Counted from the first letter of the stretch, positions 1 through 12,858 are shown. The stretch is 64,000 nucleotides of DNA from Amphirosellinia nigrospora (GCA_004123355.1 SCHM01000001.1:9558193-9622192); one strand, 5' to 3'. Notes: a model not told the origin generated them from the sequence alone. A program made the numbers and translations.

Positions 1-3000
1 GTATTGTACACTATTCATGATAGCTGCTGGGCCATCAGATCACTTCCCCTCACGCACAGGCTATTGTGGTTGATAATAGAGAACAATGTTTGGGCTCACT
101 CTCCACTGTTGCTCTGTACGTGCTCGCCATCGTATTCCGGATAGGTTTCAGATAATAAGCCAAAGTTGTGTTGAGACGAAGCCCGACTTACTATGTAGGT
201 ATTCGCCGCCTAGCCAATCTAAAGTCATGCTATTCCTAGTGGGTGTTTACTTTCGTGCAAGGTGTGCTTGATGGCGACGAACCCATAACATACACTACAT
301 TATACACCTAACTCCCTTTCGCTCGGGAAGCGTTCAGCTTCTTGTTTGAAGATTTGAAATTGGCAACAAGCCAATCCGACTTCACGCCCTGTAACCAGGG
401 TAGAGAAACAGCGCGAACTTTTCCAACAATGTTCCGCGACGCAATAATATGTAATATGTACTAGTATACAGTAGAGATACACTATAATGATCGTGATAAC
501 ATGCCAGTGCTTTACCCAGGTAGGTAGATAAACAGAGCCCTGTACCTCAGAGCACACCAGATCCTCTGTAGGGTGCATGTAATAAGCACTTGATAGGGGG
601 TCCCCAATATTTTCTCGGCATCCAACTACCTAGTAAGTACACGTGTAGGATGGGATAGGCGGGAATACCATAGCCGACTCACCTGATTTTCGTAAGCTTG
701 TGAATTCGCATCCTTCCCGAGACATATCCCATGCGATTTTTAAAACCGCATTTCAATACATCCATCCATCGCATTGTAGTGTAGTATAGTCCAACAGCGG
801 CACCAGCAACAACAACAATACCAACATCAACAGCAACACAACCCCCAGCTCTCTCCGGCAATTAGTACCATCAATGCTTCATTTTTTGGCGCCTGCGTGT
901 CTCTTTATAGTGCGTGCGTGGTTTTGTGACGAAGAATATGGCTTGTCTGGAACAAATGCCGTGTGACACGAACTTGTCCGCCCTGCCCCATAAGTTCTAG
1001 TTGATCCCCGAGTCTAGAGCGATCGAATTTGGCACAAGGCGTTGAGTCTGCCCATTAGACGACCACAAAGGTAACCGAAAGTCGGGCTGCGCAAGTAAGA
1101 ATCCCGTTCCCGTAACAGTGCCCGTAAGACCACTACGGACCATATGGGGAAAGGGATCGACCGATCCTGCGCAGCAGTCATGTTGCTTCCAGTCAACAAA
1201 TCGGTCCGCTTTGAAACTGCCACTTGGGCTGAAAATGCGTCATACAAATAAGTTGGCACAGACGAGATTTATAATGGAGCTAAGCTGTCATCCATTCTAT
1301 CTAACGAGCCTTGCATATCGACCGATCTTCATTGTTACAACACGTGCTGTCGAAATCGCTGAAAGCCGCTACGACCTGCTCGAGGAGAGCAAAACAAGAT
1401 AGGTTGATGAGTTGAATAGTTATGGATACACTTGATGGGAAAACAAACTATAGCCCCGCAATTAATTGTCCAGTAGTCCTCAGGCACCTTCAGACCCATG
1501 ATAAATGTAGCCTTGAATAAACAAATCAATTCGAGAGTTTACTGGCAACTGACATTTCGTGCTGACTACGAAAAAAAAATTCTCACAGCCTCTCACACAC
1601 TTAGTTTATTGACAGAAAATAATGGTGTCCCTTCCTACCACTAGGCTGGCTAATATCTACCTAAGAAATTTCGTAGTATATGCACATGTCGAGAAGCCGA
1701 CAGAAATGCTAGCGTGTTAACGTAGAATAATAGTAGTGTAGTGTTAGCTGCAGTAGTAGATGTAGGCTAAATAGAAAATCATCTGATGTCGATGCCTAGG
1801 GCGACCAAGTCTGCCGCAGGTTTTAATTGATCCTTAGCTACTCCCTAGGCTAGAGAATTTTTGAGGATCTGTTAAGTAACTCAGGTATTAAGTCCTCGCG
1901 ATACCTCGAACTCCTGAATACACATAAGATGGGCGTAGTTAACGCTGTTACTATTAGAAACGATTGACATGGGACCCCAGTACCGAGGATCCGGGACGCT
2001 GAAGAAATAAATTGCTTCTTACCATAACTACGACCGTGCTATATCCGGCCCAAGACTGAAGCCATTCATTTTATAAGTACCTCAATGACGACGAACTCTT
2101 CCCATAAGTCGACTCATGATATATAGACATCCTAGGTCTAATAACCAGGTTAATACGAATTTCTACGCTAAAGCAAACATTCTCTGGCTCGTAATCGTAA
2201 AGTTATCTGTATCCAGTTATTCTTCATTTTCGCCTATATTAGTTAACAGGGGGGTTGTGTATACTACACAGAACTAAACAAGTATTTAGAAGCCACAACA
2301 CACATGAGGCTATCATAGCTGCTTACTACCTGTGCGTAGGTGGTCAATCGACTTCGCCATGGCAAAGATAGCTGCTATAAGAAGAGACAGGAGGAGTAGA
2401 CGGCCCTAGGACCAACTTGCTTGCTAGCAAAGGAAAATAACACATGGTCGAGGGAGCTAAGTCTAGCAACTAAAGGGCATGAGGCGCGATGAGTACCATT
2501 GCCCAACACAACGATACAAATTCGCAAAAATGCATGGTGTTGTTTGCGACTCTTGCCGAGTGCGCCGTGGCTCAATGTCTTTGCAAGATAGCTGCGCTAC
2601 ATTTACTATGCACATCTAGCCTACCGACTTGTAGTGTAGGTATGCAGTTCAATAGGCCGGCTAATTATAGAGATTGGGGGTGTGCGACATAGTGTAAGCT
2701 GCTTATGCACATACTCTGGCGAACGTGGATAGTCTCGAAGAACGATGCCTAGAATATTACTCACCTTGCTGAGACAAACAAGAAGTTGGTATTATCCAGA
2801 AGTACACAAATATTTGGGTCAATCGACGGCTATTGCATTGATCGATAGGTTGGTCGTTTTCAGCGCGATAGATGAGGAATTAGAAAGCGATAATGATTTA
2901 ACATCAATTGAGCTAACGAGAGCCGAGTGCGGGACGATCTACAGGGGACGAGGGGTGCTTAAGTCTCTGGCTTGAGCAAGTATCACAGCTCTCTCAAGAG

Positions 3001-3673
3001 GTTGGTTAGAACCAACGAATAGTCATCCCGGTCAAGATAGCTCGGTCTCGTAAGTCGGGCGATGATTGGTGAATCTGTGTTCGTGTCCCCGGTCGACGAG
3101 GACCAATCCCGAGACGGCAGACCGGGGCGTCGAGAGCGAAGCGCCATTGTGTGGTCCCTGGGTTCACCAATAGACCACAGCTCGGCGCTTATGGCTGTAC
3201 AAGTCCTCCTAACCTCATCGCCGTCTACTCTCATTGGCCCACCTCCAACATATCACCACCCCAGAAGTCTGTGATTAACCTGCACGCCTTTGCTGGTGCT
3301 GGTGCTTGGCCTATGCCGCCGGCCGCCATTTCTTAAAATGGGTGACCCCCAAAGTTGGAGGTCGGTCGGCCTCGACCCTATCTTTCTGAAGGTCAGATTG
3401 ACTGACTGACTGAATGACCGACGACTGATCTTTTGTTACCGACGACATAATTGATATCACTGAGAAAGTTGTCAATTTAGCGAGTTGATGTGAACGACGC
3501 AAGTGATAGGTCAACGATATTGGCCCCGAAGACGTCCGGAGACCCCTCACGTCAGGTTGTGAATTGAGGGAGGAGATTCGAAAAGTATCGCGAAGCTCAG
3601 TCGCGACATTCACCATTACTTTCAGACGATCAATGTCCTGAGGCGAAACATATCGCACATCATCCTTTTCACC
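1..3673. other. Gene-free left end
   Basis: No open reading frame here shows a recognisable domain, and the short frames on both strands lack conserved motifs, plausible introns or coding-like composition. The stretch between about 1500 and 2400 is AT-leaning and stop-rich in all frames. The frame at 2745-2975 is the least implausible short one but has no recognisable feature. The last few hundred bases presumably contain the promoter of the membrane-protein gene that begins at 3674. I see no repeat ends, RNA gene or array. Confidence 0.5.
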
Positions 3674-4590
3674 ATGGCGTATAGGATACTGAAGAGAAAA
3701 TGGCCTTCAACGGCTGCCATGTGGATCATGATGATCGTCGAGCTTGCGCTGACCGTCACTCTCCTGGTCCTCACCGCGCTCGCCCAACCAGATGCAACCG
3801 CACCAAGTTATGGAGGGCGGGCTACCAGCTGGGCTTCAACTCGAACCCTCACTCATCCAGTTCGCCTACGCCAACGGACGAGCGCCGCCCAAGATTCCCT
3901 TCGTATGGTCAAGCACGTGAGTTTCCCGATTCCTTCCTTATAAGCGCCAATCCTAACTTTTGCCGCCACCCAGATTAACCGACTACAATGTCGCGATCGC
4001 CATCATCAGCCTTTTCTTCCTCATCACGAGGCTGATCGGCATCATCATGGACTTCTGGTTCCCCATCATCATCCTGCCATCAACATCGCATTCGTGGCCC
4101 TAATGCCACCAGCCTCGGCGGACAGGCAGGCCCAGACTACTAGATCCCACCCGCCCGAGCCGCGTGGCCTGGTACATCGCGAAGCCATGTAGCGTCGCCA
4201 CGAATGTTGAGATCCAGGGGTATTGCACTACCGCAAAAGGCACATTTGCCGCCTTTTCACTCATGTTGTAAGTCTTCCCCACAGCCGGAATAGCTCGGCC
4301 GAACCTACCTAGCCATTCCTTCAATTTTCTAACAATGCCTAAAAAACAGCGTGGTAACCCTCGTCAACCTCGGCCTCACCATCTGGGCCATGGTGCCGAA
4401 CGAGCGTGACACGAGAGACTGGGATTCCGACGACGAAGACGACGAGCCGCTCGCGGCGGAAATAGGAAGGGCTCGTCTTGGGAGATGCAGTCGATCCCGC
4501 GACCCCGCGAACGGGCCTCATGCCGTACACCCGCGGACGACGGCATTCAATACCCTAGACAGGAAGAATCCTGCGCGCCAGCAACAATAA
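3674..4590 (+). CDS. MARVEL-like four-helix membrane protein
   Basis: A small integral membrane protein that resembles the fungal MARVEL-like group of four-helix proteins; the exact role is unknown. Exon 1 encodes a basic start followed by a first membrane helix (MWIMMIVELALTVTLL). An intron at 3917-3973 (GTGAGT...CAG) leads to a second helix (AIAIISLFFLITRLIG). A second intron at 4268-4349 leads to the last helix (VVTLVNLGLTIWAMV) and an acidic cytosolic tail (DWDSDDEDDE). Both splice junctions restore codons exactly. The reading frame slips near 3790-3850, again around 4090-4200 and in the tail near 4450-4530, so the protein is not open in a single frame. Conserved-looking sequence continues across each slip, which argues for base-calling errors. 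The membrane topology is clear; the family assignment is by general resemblance. Confidence 0.6.
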
Positions 4591-5045
4591 CTCCGCAAGA
4601 AAAAAAATTCGAATAAACAACGAAAGATGAAGAGAAGAACATGTCTCGGTAGTGAGACAATGGATGAGAGGCGATGATATTTTGGATACCACATTTTTGA
4701 TTAATGTTGATGATGACGATTAGCGGTGGGCTTTGCGTGGGACTTGTACGGATATCTACCGGAGAAGATTCTAGGACGGAGTTTTGGCGCGCGTTCCCTA
4801 TATAAATGTATACCAGCTACTGGGTATAGTCTATTGATTCAACAAAGTCAGAAGATCACTACCTGCTGTCTCCTGTTGAGAGAACGCACCCATAACTGTT
4901 GCCAAAACGAGTGCGTAGACAATGGAATCAGGAATGTACATAAGATGGGTGTCCGATGCATGTTTCGCTACGGATTTTTCTATCACTGATATCATCAAGT
5001 TTCGGTGTTCAAGTTATTTAATTAAGACAATGGCCACTATGCTAT
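4591..5045. other. Intergenic, tail-to-tail
   Basis: This is the spacer between two convergent genes, so it should hold both transcript ends. It is AT-leaning and contains a short A-run just after the membrane-protein stop. I see no further gene. Confidence 0.4.
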
Positions 5046-6871
5046 CTAGCTAAATACATATTTTTTACACCTCGTCACAGACTCAAACGGCCCCAAATCC
5101 AGCACCACAGCCTGCGAGTCCGGAACAGTGACCTCGACAACGCCATTCTTGACCAAGACCTTCTCCCCGTCGTGACGTTCCGCAAGCGCACGGGCTTGCC
5201 CAGATCCAACTCATAGTTATAGCTAACGCCATCCCACGTGATGCCGTGATCGCATCGCTCCCGTTGGCATACAACCTACGCACGAGCGCCGAGCGCCCGT
5301 CCGCGAAGCCGTCGACGCCGAAGCTGTACGTGCGGACCTTGCGCGGCGCCGGTTCGGCGCGTCGAGCTCGCCCGTGCCGTTGAGGGTGTAGTTGTACGCG
5401 CGCATGTTGATGACCATGATGCGCGTCAGCGCGTCGTCGACGTACGCCCGTACGCGGCGTCCTGCACGCCGACGGCGGGCTCCGTGGCGTTCCCGCCGCC
5501 CGCGCGCCCGAGGTCCAGGTGCGCGACGCGCACGGGCTCGATCCGCAGGTTTCCCAGGAACGCGGCCACGGCGACGTTGCCGTAGTACGGCGCCTTGGTC
5601 CCCGCGACCGCGAGGTCCGTGGTGACCGGCTGCCACGAGGCGTACCGGTAGTTCGTGCCCATATGCATGTGCACGCGCCCGATCCCGACGCTGGCGCAGT
5701 ATAGGTTGAAGTCGATGCCCCAGAGCGCGGCGCCGAAGGAGTTGGACAGCCCCGGCTTCCCTGGTTATAGAGCGAGTTCGTCGCCCATGATCTGCCGCAG
5801 GCCCGGCGCGGTGGCTGAGATCTGAGCGAATTCGTCGACGTGGGCGTCCACGCTCGAACGTGTGCGTGTGTGATTCATCATGTTCTTGTAACGTCACGCC
5901 TGGCGAGGTCGCTCCCGATATGTAGCTGGCGAAGCCGTTAGTTAACCGTCTCGGCTCGAATTCTGGACATATTGGAGGAATATAGGTGCTAGACCACTCG
6001 CGGTTATAAGGGAGAAGGACAACTCACTTGTGCGTGGAAAAGTATCGCACAGTTCCATCCGAGTTGAGGCCATCCGCCCATGCACGCGGTGCCTTTAAAC
6101 TATTCCCAATACCCGCGAACGAAGGCGCGAGGTATCCGTACGTGTCGTTGCCCAACAAGTCAGGGCAAGTTTCGGAGAGAACACCCTTGATAGCTCGAGT
6201 GGCAGCCAGCCACTCCGTCACATAATCGGATTCGTTGTAGTTCGCCGGCCGCCCGGTCCCTGCGCGCTCGTTCCAAAGAGATCCGGCTCATTGCATACTC
6301 CCACCAATATTAACTTGTCCCTCCCCAGCGTCTTGCAGGCGATCGCCGCCGTCTGTATCAATGTTGCCCACTGCCTATCGTCGTGGTTACCTCCCATGTT
6401 GAAACCATGGCTATATTTCACGTTCGGCCATGTTGTGTAAGACTCGAAGAATGAAGGCCCGATCTCAATCGTGGTCGGGTAGTCTGGCGATCGCGTCGCA
6501 TTGACCGTGCCGTTCAGCGCAATCGTTAGATTCGCATTGTATATCGCATAGTCCTGCGTGTTTCCACCCGGATGTACGGTTTTGTTCCGGTGAGATAGCC
6601 TAAGTTGTTAAGCAAGTTGTTTGAAAACTTATTTGGGTTTGATGAGTTTCCTGCTACATGTAAGCCATGAGAGTTCCGGGAAAACGGTGTAGAAAATGAC
6701 CTGCCTGCAAGTCGGGAAACGATGCAAATTCGATCGAGAAACTCACGAATCCGTCGAGCGGTTCGCCCACGTAATGTCGGCAGCTATCGACGGGTGCAGC
6801 GACGCATCCGATACAATCTTTTGCCGTCGCCGCGACCCGGACAGCGCCAGCAGGCAGATGAGTGCAGCCAT
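5046..6871 (-). CDS. GH79 family beta-glucuronidase-like glycoside hydrolase
   Basis: A secreted glycoside hydrolase of family GH79, whose fungal members release beta-linked glucuronic or 4-O-methylglucuronic acid, for example from arabinogalactan proteins. The start at 6871 opens a hydrophobic leader (MAALICLLALSG). Family-typical segments follow: GFVSFSIEFASFPD, the glycone-site segment GGNTQDYAIYN, GFNMGGNHDDRQWATLI and the acid/base motif CNEPDLFG, then EWLAATRAIKG. Later come a GH79-type C-terminal region with YNQGKPGLSNSFGAALWG and a beta-sheet tail ending in VVLDLGPFES. Introns are seen near 6645-6695 and at 5926-6027 (GTGAGT...CAG), the second restoring the codon exactly. Frame slips occur near 6770, 6560, 6260, 5880, 5780, 5450, 5340, 5250 and 5150, mostly in GC-rich runs. 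Exact substrate cannot be told from sequence. Confidence 0.8.
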
Positions 6872-7874
6872 GATGCCGTCGAGTTCTACCGTTCTATGGT
6901 AAGAGTTTGCATTCGTAATTCAACCACCTGGCTTTTCTGACTACTGTTGAGGTGTCGAGGGTCGATGCAGTACGACAAAGGGGCCGGAGAACTACTGGAT
7001 GGAGATTGCTGCGAACAGTTATACACCAGGCCTTATTATGAGAAGCCAGGTTCGTGGGCCCCCATGTTCACTTACCCATCCCTGGACTGAATTCTCTTCC
7101 GACCTTGCCTTGTTTCCCGACCCATGATAGAGTCGCACAGAGATGTAGCGATGTAGTGACACGAGCTTCCCTATTGGGGTAGCATCATGCACTCTCGATG
7201 GCGGCACGCCGGCGGGATAGGATGCGGGGAACAGAAGATTTCCGACATAAGCTTAGCATGCCGCGTCGTGGATCTACACCAGACCTATCAGTGCCGAGAT
7301 CTATGGGGGAAGGTCCCGGTAGTAACTCGGGGAATATATCTATTTGGTATACCGGTGCAGCACAGCTCACTCTGTCTAGACTCATTGCAATGAGCGTTTG
7401 CATTTTTGGCGTTACTTGTAAGGAGATGTAGATATGTACTTATATTCCAGCCTTCTTTCTTAACTCTCAATTGAAGTTTTAAATCCATGTACACACTGTT
7501 CACGGCTTAAAGTGAAACAAGCCTCATGGGATGAACGGAGGATTGAATGTTATGCATAAGCACTATTCGCTGAAGAGCTCTGTTTAACTCCGAGACTCCC
7601 TCGACTGTAAGGGGTATAGTACAAAATTCAGCCCTCGATAGCCGAGCCCGTGCCGATGTCGTTAGATGCGGCTGGGGTAGAAAAAACGTCATTATTCGGG
7701 ATAAGCTTGTGAGCTCCCATCGAATTTAGTTTCGATAACACACTATTCACTGGACCAATTCGTTCTGGGTAGCGATCTGGATACGATACATTTGTATTTA
7801 TCCCTTATCCAGACCAGATCTTCCCTCTCTCGAAATATACCCGCCAATATCACTTGGCGTGTTAATTGCTCATC
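6872..7874. other. Divergent intergenic region
   Basis: This spacer lies between the divergently transcribed GH79 and succinate-semialdehyde dehydrogenase genes and must contain both promoters. Short frames on both strands look like chance. No regulatory site stands out clearly. Confidence 0.4.
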
Positions 7875-9543
7875 ATGGCGTTGATACGCTCTCTACAAAG
7901 AGCGGCGCATATGCCACGCGGCTTGCAATCAGATCACAGTTCCAGAGAAGCAGTCTTCCGTTAGTAGCTTCGAGATTAGCTTCCACAATACCCCCAAAGG
8001 TGAGCGTTCCTAAGTCATAAGTACTTCGCATCAGTATAGAAAAAGAATTAACTCATCAATTGACCGCTCTAGCTCAACGACCCCTCTTTATTCAAGACAG
8101 ACGTGTGCTACGTGAATGGCGAATGGGTGAAAGCCTCCTCGGGCAAGACTTTCGAGGTCCACGACCCCGCGACGGGAAAGCTCATCGGAACTTGCCCCGA
8201 ATTCGGCGCGAATGACACAGAGAAGGCCATCGCCGCGGCCGCCGAGGCATTCAAGTCCTTCCGTACCCAGACCGGCCGCGAGCGGTCGAAGTTATTGCGG
8301 AAATGGTACGACCTGGTGATGGAGAACTCGGAGGACCTGGCGAGGTTAATCACTCTAGAGAACGGCAAGCCTTTTGCGGATGCCAAGGGCGAGGTTAACT
8401 ACGCCGCGCAGTTCTTCGAATGGTTCAGCGAAGAGGCTCCGAGGTCGTACGGCGACACGATACCGGCCACCGTGCCCGGCAACAGAGTGGTGACGTTGAA
8501 GCAGCCTGTGGGTGTGCGGGCTGATAACGCCGTGGAACTTCCCCGCCGCGATGATCACGCGCAAGATTGGCCCTGCTCTCGCCGCTGGTTGCACGACAGT
8601 GTGCAAGGCCCCCGGCGAGACCCCGTTCACATCTCTGGCGCTAGCGGAGCTTGCTCACCGAGCTGGGATACCGAAAGGTGTCGTGAACATTGTGACTGCG
8701 CACAAAAATACCCCGAAGTGGGTGAGACTCTAACGACGCACCCTACAATCCAGAAGATCTCTTTCACGGGTTCTACGGGCGTTGGGAAGCTTTTGGTGAA
8801 GCAGGCGTCATCGACTCTGAAAATCTTATCTATGGAGTTGGGTGGAAATGCACCATTCATTGTATTTGATGATGCCGACGTCGATGCCGCGGTTGCTGGC
8901 GCTGTCGCGTCCAAGTTCCGTTCCTCGGGTCAGACATGCGTTTGCGCGAACCGGATCTACGTCCAGAGCGGCATCTACGACGAGTTCGCCAGGAAATTCG
9001 CCGAGAAGGTTAAGAGCTTCAAGGTGGGCCACGGTTTCGACGAAGGCGTTACCCGGTCCATTGATCCACGAACGGGCTATTTCCAAGGTCGAATCTCACG
9101 TGAAAGATGCAGAGCAGAAAGGCGGCAAAGTCGTCGTGGGCGGCCAGAAGATGCCAGAACTCGGGTCGAACTTTTACCAACCTACTGTCATCGTAAACAT
9201 GACAAAAGACATGGCTATCGCGTGCGAAGAGACGTTCGGCCCTGTTGCCGGCCTCTTCCCCTTTGAAACCGAGCAGGAGGTCGTTGACCTGGCAAACGCT
9301 GCCGAGGTTGGGTTGGCTGGTTACTTCTTCTCCAGGGATCTGGAGAGGATAAATCGCGTAGCAGAAACGCTGGAGGTTGGCATGGTAGGCGTTAACACGG
9401 GTCTCATCTCTGACGCAGCCGCGCCATTTGGTGGTGTCAAGCAGTCTGGCTTTGGCAGGGAGGGATCTAGGTACGGCATAGAAGAATACCAGCATATCAA
9501 GATGATCACGTATGGTGGCATGGGCAAGCCGCTGCAGAGTTAG
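7875..9543 (+). CDS. UGA2: Succinate-semialdehyde dehydrogenase, mitochondrial type
   Basis: An NAD(P)-dependent aldehyde dehydrogenase that oxidises succinate semialdehyde to succinate, the last step of the GABA shunt. Exon 1 (from 7875) encodes an Arg/Ser-rich amphipathic leader ([15 protein letters not shown]) like a mitochondrial presequence. The intron at 8000-8072 joins it to [18 protein letters not shown], the usual start of the mature enzyme. The catalytic glutamate lies in [16 protein letters not shown] (about 8830) and the catalytic cysteine in [14 protein letters not shown] (about 8930). The substrate-pocket and C-terminal blocks [17 protein letters not shown] and GIEEYQHIK are also present. 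Four frame slips break the reading (near 7917, 8517, 8715 and 9050) but no domain is lost, so this is most likely a working gene with assembly indels. The SSADH subfamily is chosen over other aldehyde dehydrogenases from the overall block pattern. Confidence 0.88.
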
Positions 9544-9873
9544 AGACAAACTCGGTACCAAGGGAAATATTACGAAGAAATGATACCTTAAAAATAGCTT
9601 GAAAATGATATTACATGAAGTCTACATTCTTGTTACTGTCTAATGTCCTTGCAATGCCTAAGTTGGTTTATAAGTGTTTGCTTCAATGTTGTGTAGCCCC
9701 AGGGTCCAATGGAGGTCGTGGGAGTGACCTCATTACATGGCATACTCGTTTTAGTGCATACGCAGCCCAGAATCGGTCCACCTATGCGAGCGGCTCTAAG
9801 GTAGGTGAATCCTCAAAATTTCCAACGGCAGCTCAAGCAGCGCCCAAATTCACAAACCACACCAATTAAGCCG
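9544..9873. other. Short intergenic region
   Basis: A tandem same-strand spacer between the dehydrogenase stop and the start of the glycine-rich protein. It is likely to hold the dehydrogenase transcript end and the next promoter. No gene is seen. Confidence 0.4.
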
Positions 9874-10960
9874 ATGATACGCCAACCCCTCAAGTCGGCA
9901 ATCGGCCGCCCGAGAGCTGATCTCAGCCGAGTCACCGACGGAATCGCGGCGTCTCTGCGCGCATTCTCCACCGCCCAGCAACTCGCAGCGCCACTCCCAG
10001 ACAACGACAATGGCAACGGCCCGCGGATGACGGGGAGGCAACGCGCCGCCGCTGCCTTTTCTGACCTCGTGGAGATGAACAATGATACCATACCACAAAA
10101 ACGCCCCCAGCAATCAAATACCATCTTCAGAAAGCTCGATCTGCGGTCCGACTCCGCCTCCATCTCGTCCTCCCCCGGCGGTCCTAACATCATCCGTGGC
10201 GGACTGCGGGGTGGTTTTGGGGGCAGAGGCGGTTTTATGCGCGGTGGTGGCTTCATGCGCGGTGGTGGACGAGGTGGACGGGGTGGACGGGGCGGCGGCG
10301 CGAGGGGCGGGGACGAGGCGGCCGTGGTAGAGGTCGGGAGACGACAAAAAGGACAACGGAAGAGATACTTCGTGGATGGACTGGTCTGAAGATGTCATCG
10401 CCATGCGGGAGGCTAAGGCGATGGGTGAGCTGTACCAGTTCGACCCTTCGATCTCGATAGGCGACCTCGCGGGCTGGGGCCCCGCCGTGGCGACGGCCAA
10501 CTCGAGAGTCGCGAAAGACGAGACAGTGATACGCCAGGCACGCATCCTCGGTGGCGGTCAGCCGTTCCACCCGCTCAATACCCTCAATTCGGACGACATG
10601 TGGACGCGATACAAAGCGGACACTGGCGTATTCTTCCCGACCGAGGAAATGAAGAAATTATCGGCGGACGTGATGGGGCTGGAAGCTTTCGCGCCGGTCC
10701 CCAAGGAGACCAAAGATGCGGTTCTACAAGATGCACTGCTCGGCACATACCAAGGTCCGGAGTATGTGGAACTCATAGATTCGGTTGGCAAGGCTACGTT
10801 CGCTGAGGCTACACTTGGTACTGTGCGGAACTACGTCAGGAAGGATGGGACGTGGAATACGGATGCACAACGACGTATCGAGGAGAAGATTAGGAGTTTA
10901 TTGCCTGGTGGTAACACGGGGCCTGCGCAAGTTGCCGCTGGAGCAAGGGCAAAGACATAA
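9874..10960 (+). CDS. RGG-repeat protein with mitochondrial-type leader
   Basis: I do not recognise the family with confidence. The start at 9874 is chosen over an upstream frame-open ATG-like codon because it opens a basic amphipathic leader (MIRQPLKSAIGRPRADLSR) followed by LRAFSTAQQ, which resembles a mitochondrial presequence and cleavage region. Next comes a polar segment with FSDLVEMN, a glycine/arginine-rich block at about 10190-10340 with repeated GGRGG and FMRGGG units, and then a well-conserved-looking acidic/helical C-terminal half (MDWSEDVIAMREAK, SDDMWTRYKADTGVFFP, EEKIRSLLPGG). The frame changes inside the GC-rich Gly/Arg block, a place prone to base-calling slips; the reading then runs cleanly to the stop at 10960. 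About 360 residues in total. A mitochondrial ribosomal or RNA-binding role is a guess based on leader and RGG content. It converges on the recycling factor downstream. Confidence 0.6.
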
Positions 10961-11233
10961 GATGCGAAGACAGCACCTTTGATGGAATGAACAATGACGA
11001 TGCGAGACACCGAGGATGGATGTGTTCATGAGACAACTCGATCAAGACTCTGACACCTATCTGTAGGATACCATGTTTATAAAGGAGCAACCATACAATG
11101 TAAAGTACACTAACACGTCTGGTATCCGATTTATATCGTCTCTAGCGCAATATTGCTTCCAGGCAACACAATGCTATACAACTAAGCCCCTATCTTTCTA
11201 GAATGTGCACGACGAGTGCATAAACCCACCACT

Positions 11234-12194
11234 CTATTTCGATTCGGCGAGCTTGAGAGTGCTCTTCTCGGCCTCATCAACCTCAGAAACAGCAGCCTTG
11301 ATGATCTTCTCGAGCTCCTTATCAGCCGTCTTCCTAACATCGGCGAGCACCAGGCCCTCCTTCCCCAGGTGACATGCTGCTTGCTCCTCTTCTGGCGGAC
11401 GGCGCGTATGCGCTCGCGCCACTCGTGGGCGACGGCCTTGATCCTCTTGACGAGGTCCTCGGGCTTCTCGGCTCGATCTTGAGGATCAGCTCTAACTCGT
11501 TTTCCGGGTCGCGCTGCGGCTGCTGGTTGTAGTCCGGGCTCGCCTGCACCGCGCTCATGATGGGCTTCACGTAGATGCTCTCGTGTACTAGCAGTGACAC
11601 CGTCCGCCCCCGCGCGGCACCACCATCGCCAGCTCCCACAGCTGGTACGACTCCCCCGTCTTCTTGTCGACCGTCACGGGGAGCAAGCCGATGATGTCCG
11701 GGTCGAACCGCCCGCCCGTGTGCATCTTCTTCAGCGACGCCTTGAAGTGCTCGCTATGCTTCTGGAGACGGGACTCGACGTCGGCGAAGTCGAGGGCTCC
11801 TCGGGGTCCGGCTGGGGGTGTTTCGGCCCATCGTCTGCGTCGACGTCGCCGCTGCTACTGTTCTTGGCGCCCTTGGCGGGTTTCTCTGCCGTCTTCCCGC
11901 GCCCGGCTTCTGGGTCTCTTCTTTCTTCTTTTTATGGGATGTGGGAGATGCGTGAAACGCCCTCGTGCCCTGCAAGAGATATGGCGACGACTCTGCAGTG
12001 GTGGTCGGGGAGTTGATAGCTCACATGTCGGTCGGGTGTTCAGGATGCTTGCACGTGCTACGTCGTAGCTACTGTCACGAGGCTGAGCGAGGTAATTTGA
12101 GGGATCAATTGGCCAATTGAGCAGACTTACGTTCTCCCACCTGAGACCGCGCAAGTCCTTGACGAAGCAAAGCTCGGGCTGCTGCGTTACTCAT
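11234..12194 (-). CDS. RRF1: Mitochondrial ribosome recycling factor
   Basis: Releases the mitochondrial ribosome from mRNA after termination. The C-terminal block is typical of the RRF family: VRKTADKELEKIIKAA followed by VSEVDEAEKSTLKLAESK at the stop (11234). Upstream are a KEGLVLAD segment, ENELELILKIEPE and RTVSLLVHESIYVKPI, the last matching the region that leads into the family's three-helix bundle. The start at 12194 encodes MSNAAARALLRQGLARSQ, a plausible mitochondrial leader. An intron begins at 12130 (GTAAGT) after a 64-nt first exon and ends near 12070. The lysine-rich stretch FHASPTSHKKKKEE looks like the usual end of a leader. At least four frame slips lie at about 11370, 11460, 11600 and 11790, all in GC-rich DNA. 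Confidence 0.82.
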
Positions 12195-12858
12195 TTTGAG
12201 ACGCTTTTCTGAAGGTTTTGGGGTGCTTGGAGCTCCCCTCTTCCCCAACTGCTGTGGCACCATGCAGTACGAACTAACGATAAGTCTGGTGCTCCATATT
12301 TAAGCTTGATTAGCTTATCGATAAGCATATAAAGCCGATGATAAGGTAAGCTCCTTAGACTACGAGAATACCCCGCGAAAGAGGGCAGACCAAAAAAGAA
12401 CAACTTCATGTTGAACAAAACTACCAGAGGACAAGTACAAATGTTCTCGCCCGATCCTCTGTGAACTTCATGATTTGTGAAGCAAGTAACCTACTCAACT
12501 TAGGTCATGAAAACTACGATTAAAGTTTCCGTTGCGCGAGTATTAGACATTGCTAAGGAGTTAGCATATAGAGGGGGTGGATCTCCAAACTCGACTGGCT
12601 CACCACCATAATAGATATGACGGCCAAAACTCGACACAACAACACCGATATATAAAAGCTTTCTTCAGCGAAGAGATTGCTAGAAATTCGTTCATGTCTA
12701 TCTAATCCTTATCTTAGTATTTCAACATTTACAGTAGCTACTATTGAACTCCAAATCGCACATGCGTATTGCCTTACTAGAAATATAGCATATCTTTAGT
12801 CGTTGGTATAAGTAGTAACAAGACTTTTTTATTTAAAGCAGGGTCACATTCCTTAATA
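12195..12858. other. Intergenic
   Basis: This spacer holds the promoter of the recycling factor on its left side and the transcript end region of the WD40 gene on its right. AT-rich, with no convincing frame or repeat. Confidence 0.4.

Noticed and set aside
5223-5897. 224-codon Arg-rich frame on the minus strand as a separate gene
   Set aside because: It is the GH79 locus read in a wrong frame; the real GH79 segments alternate between frames here.
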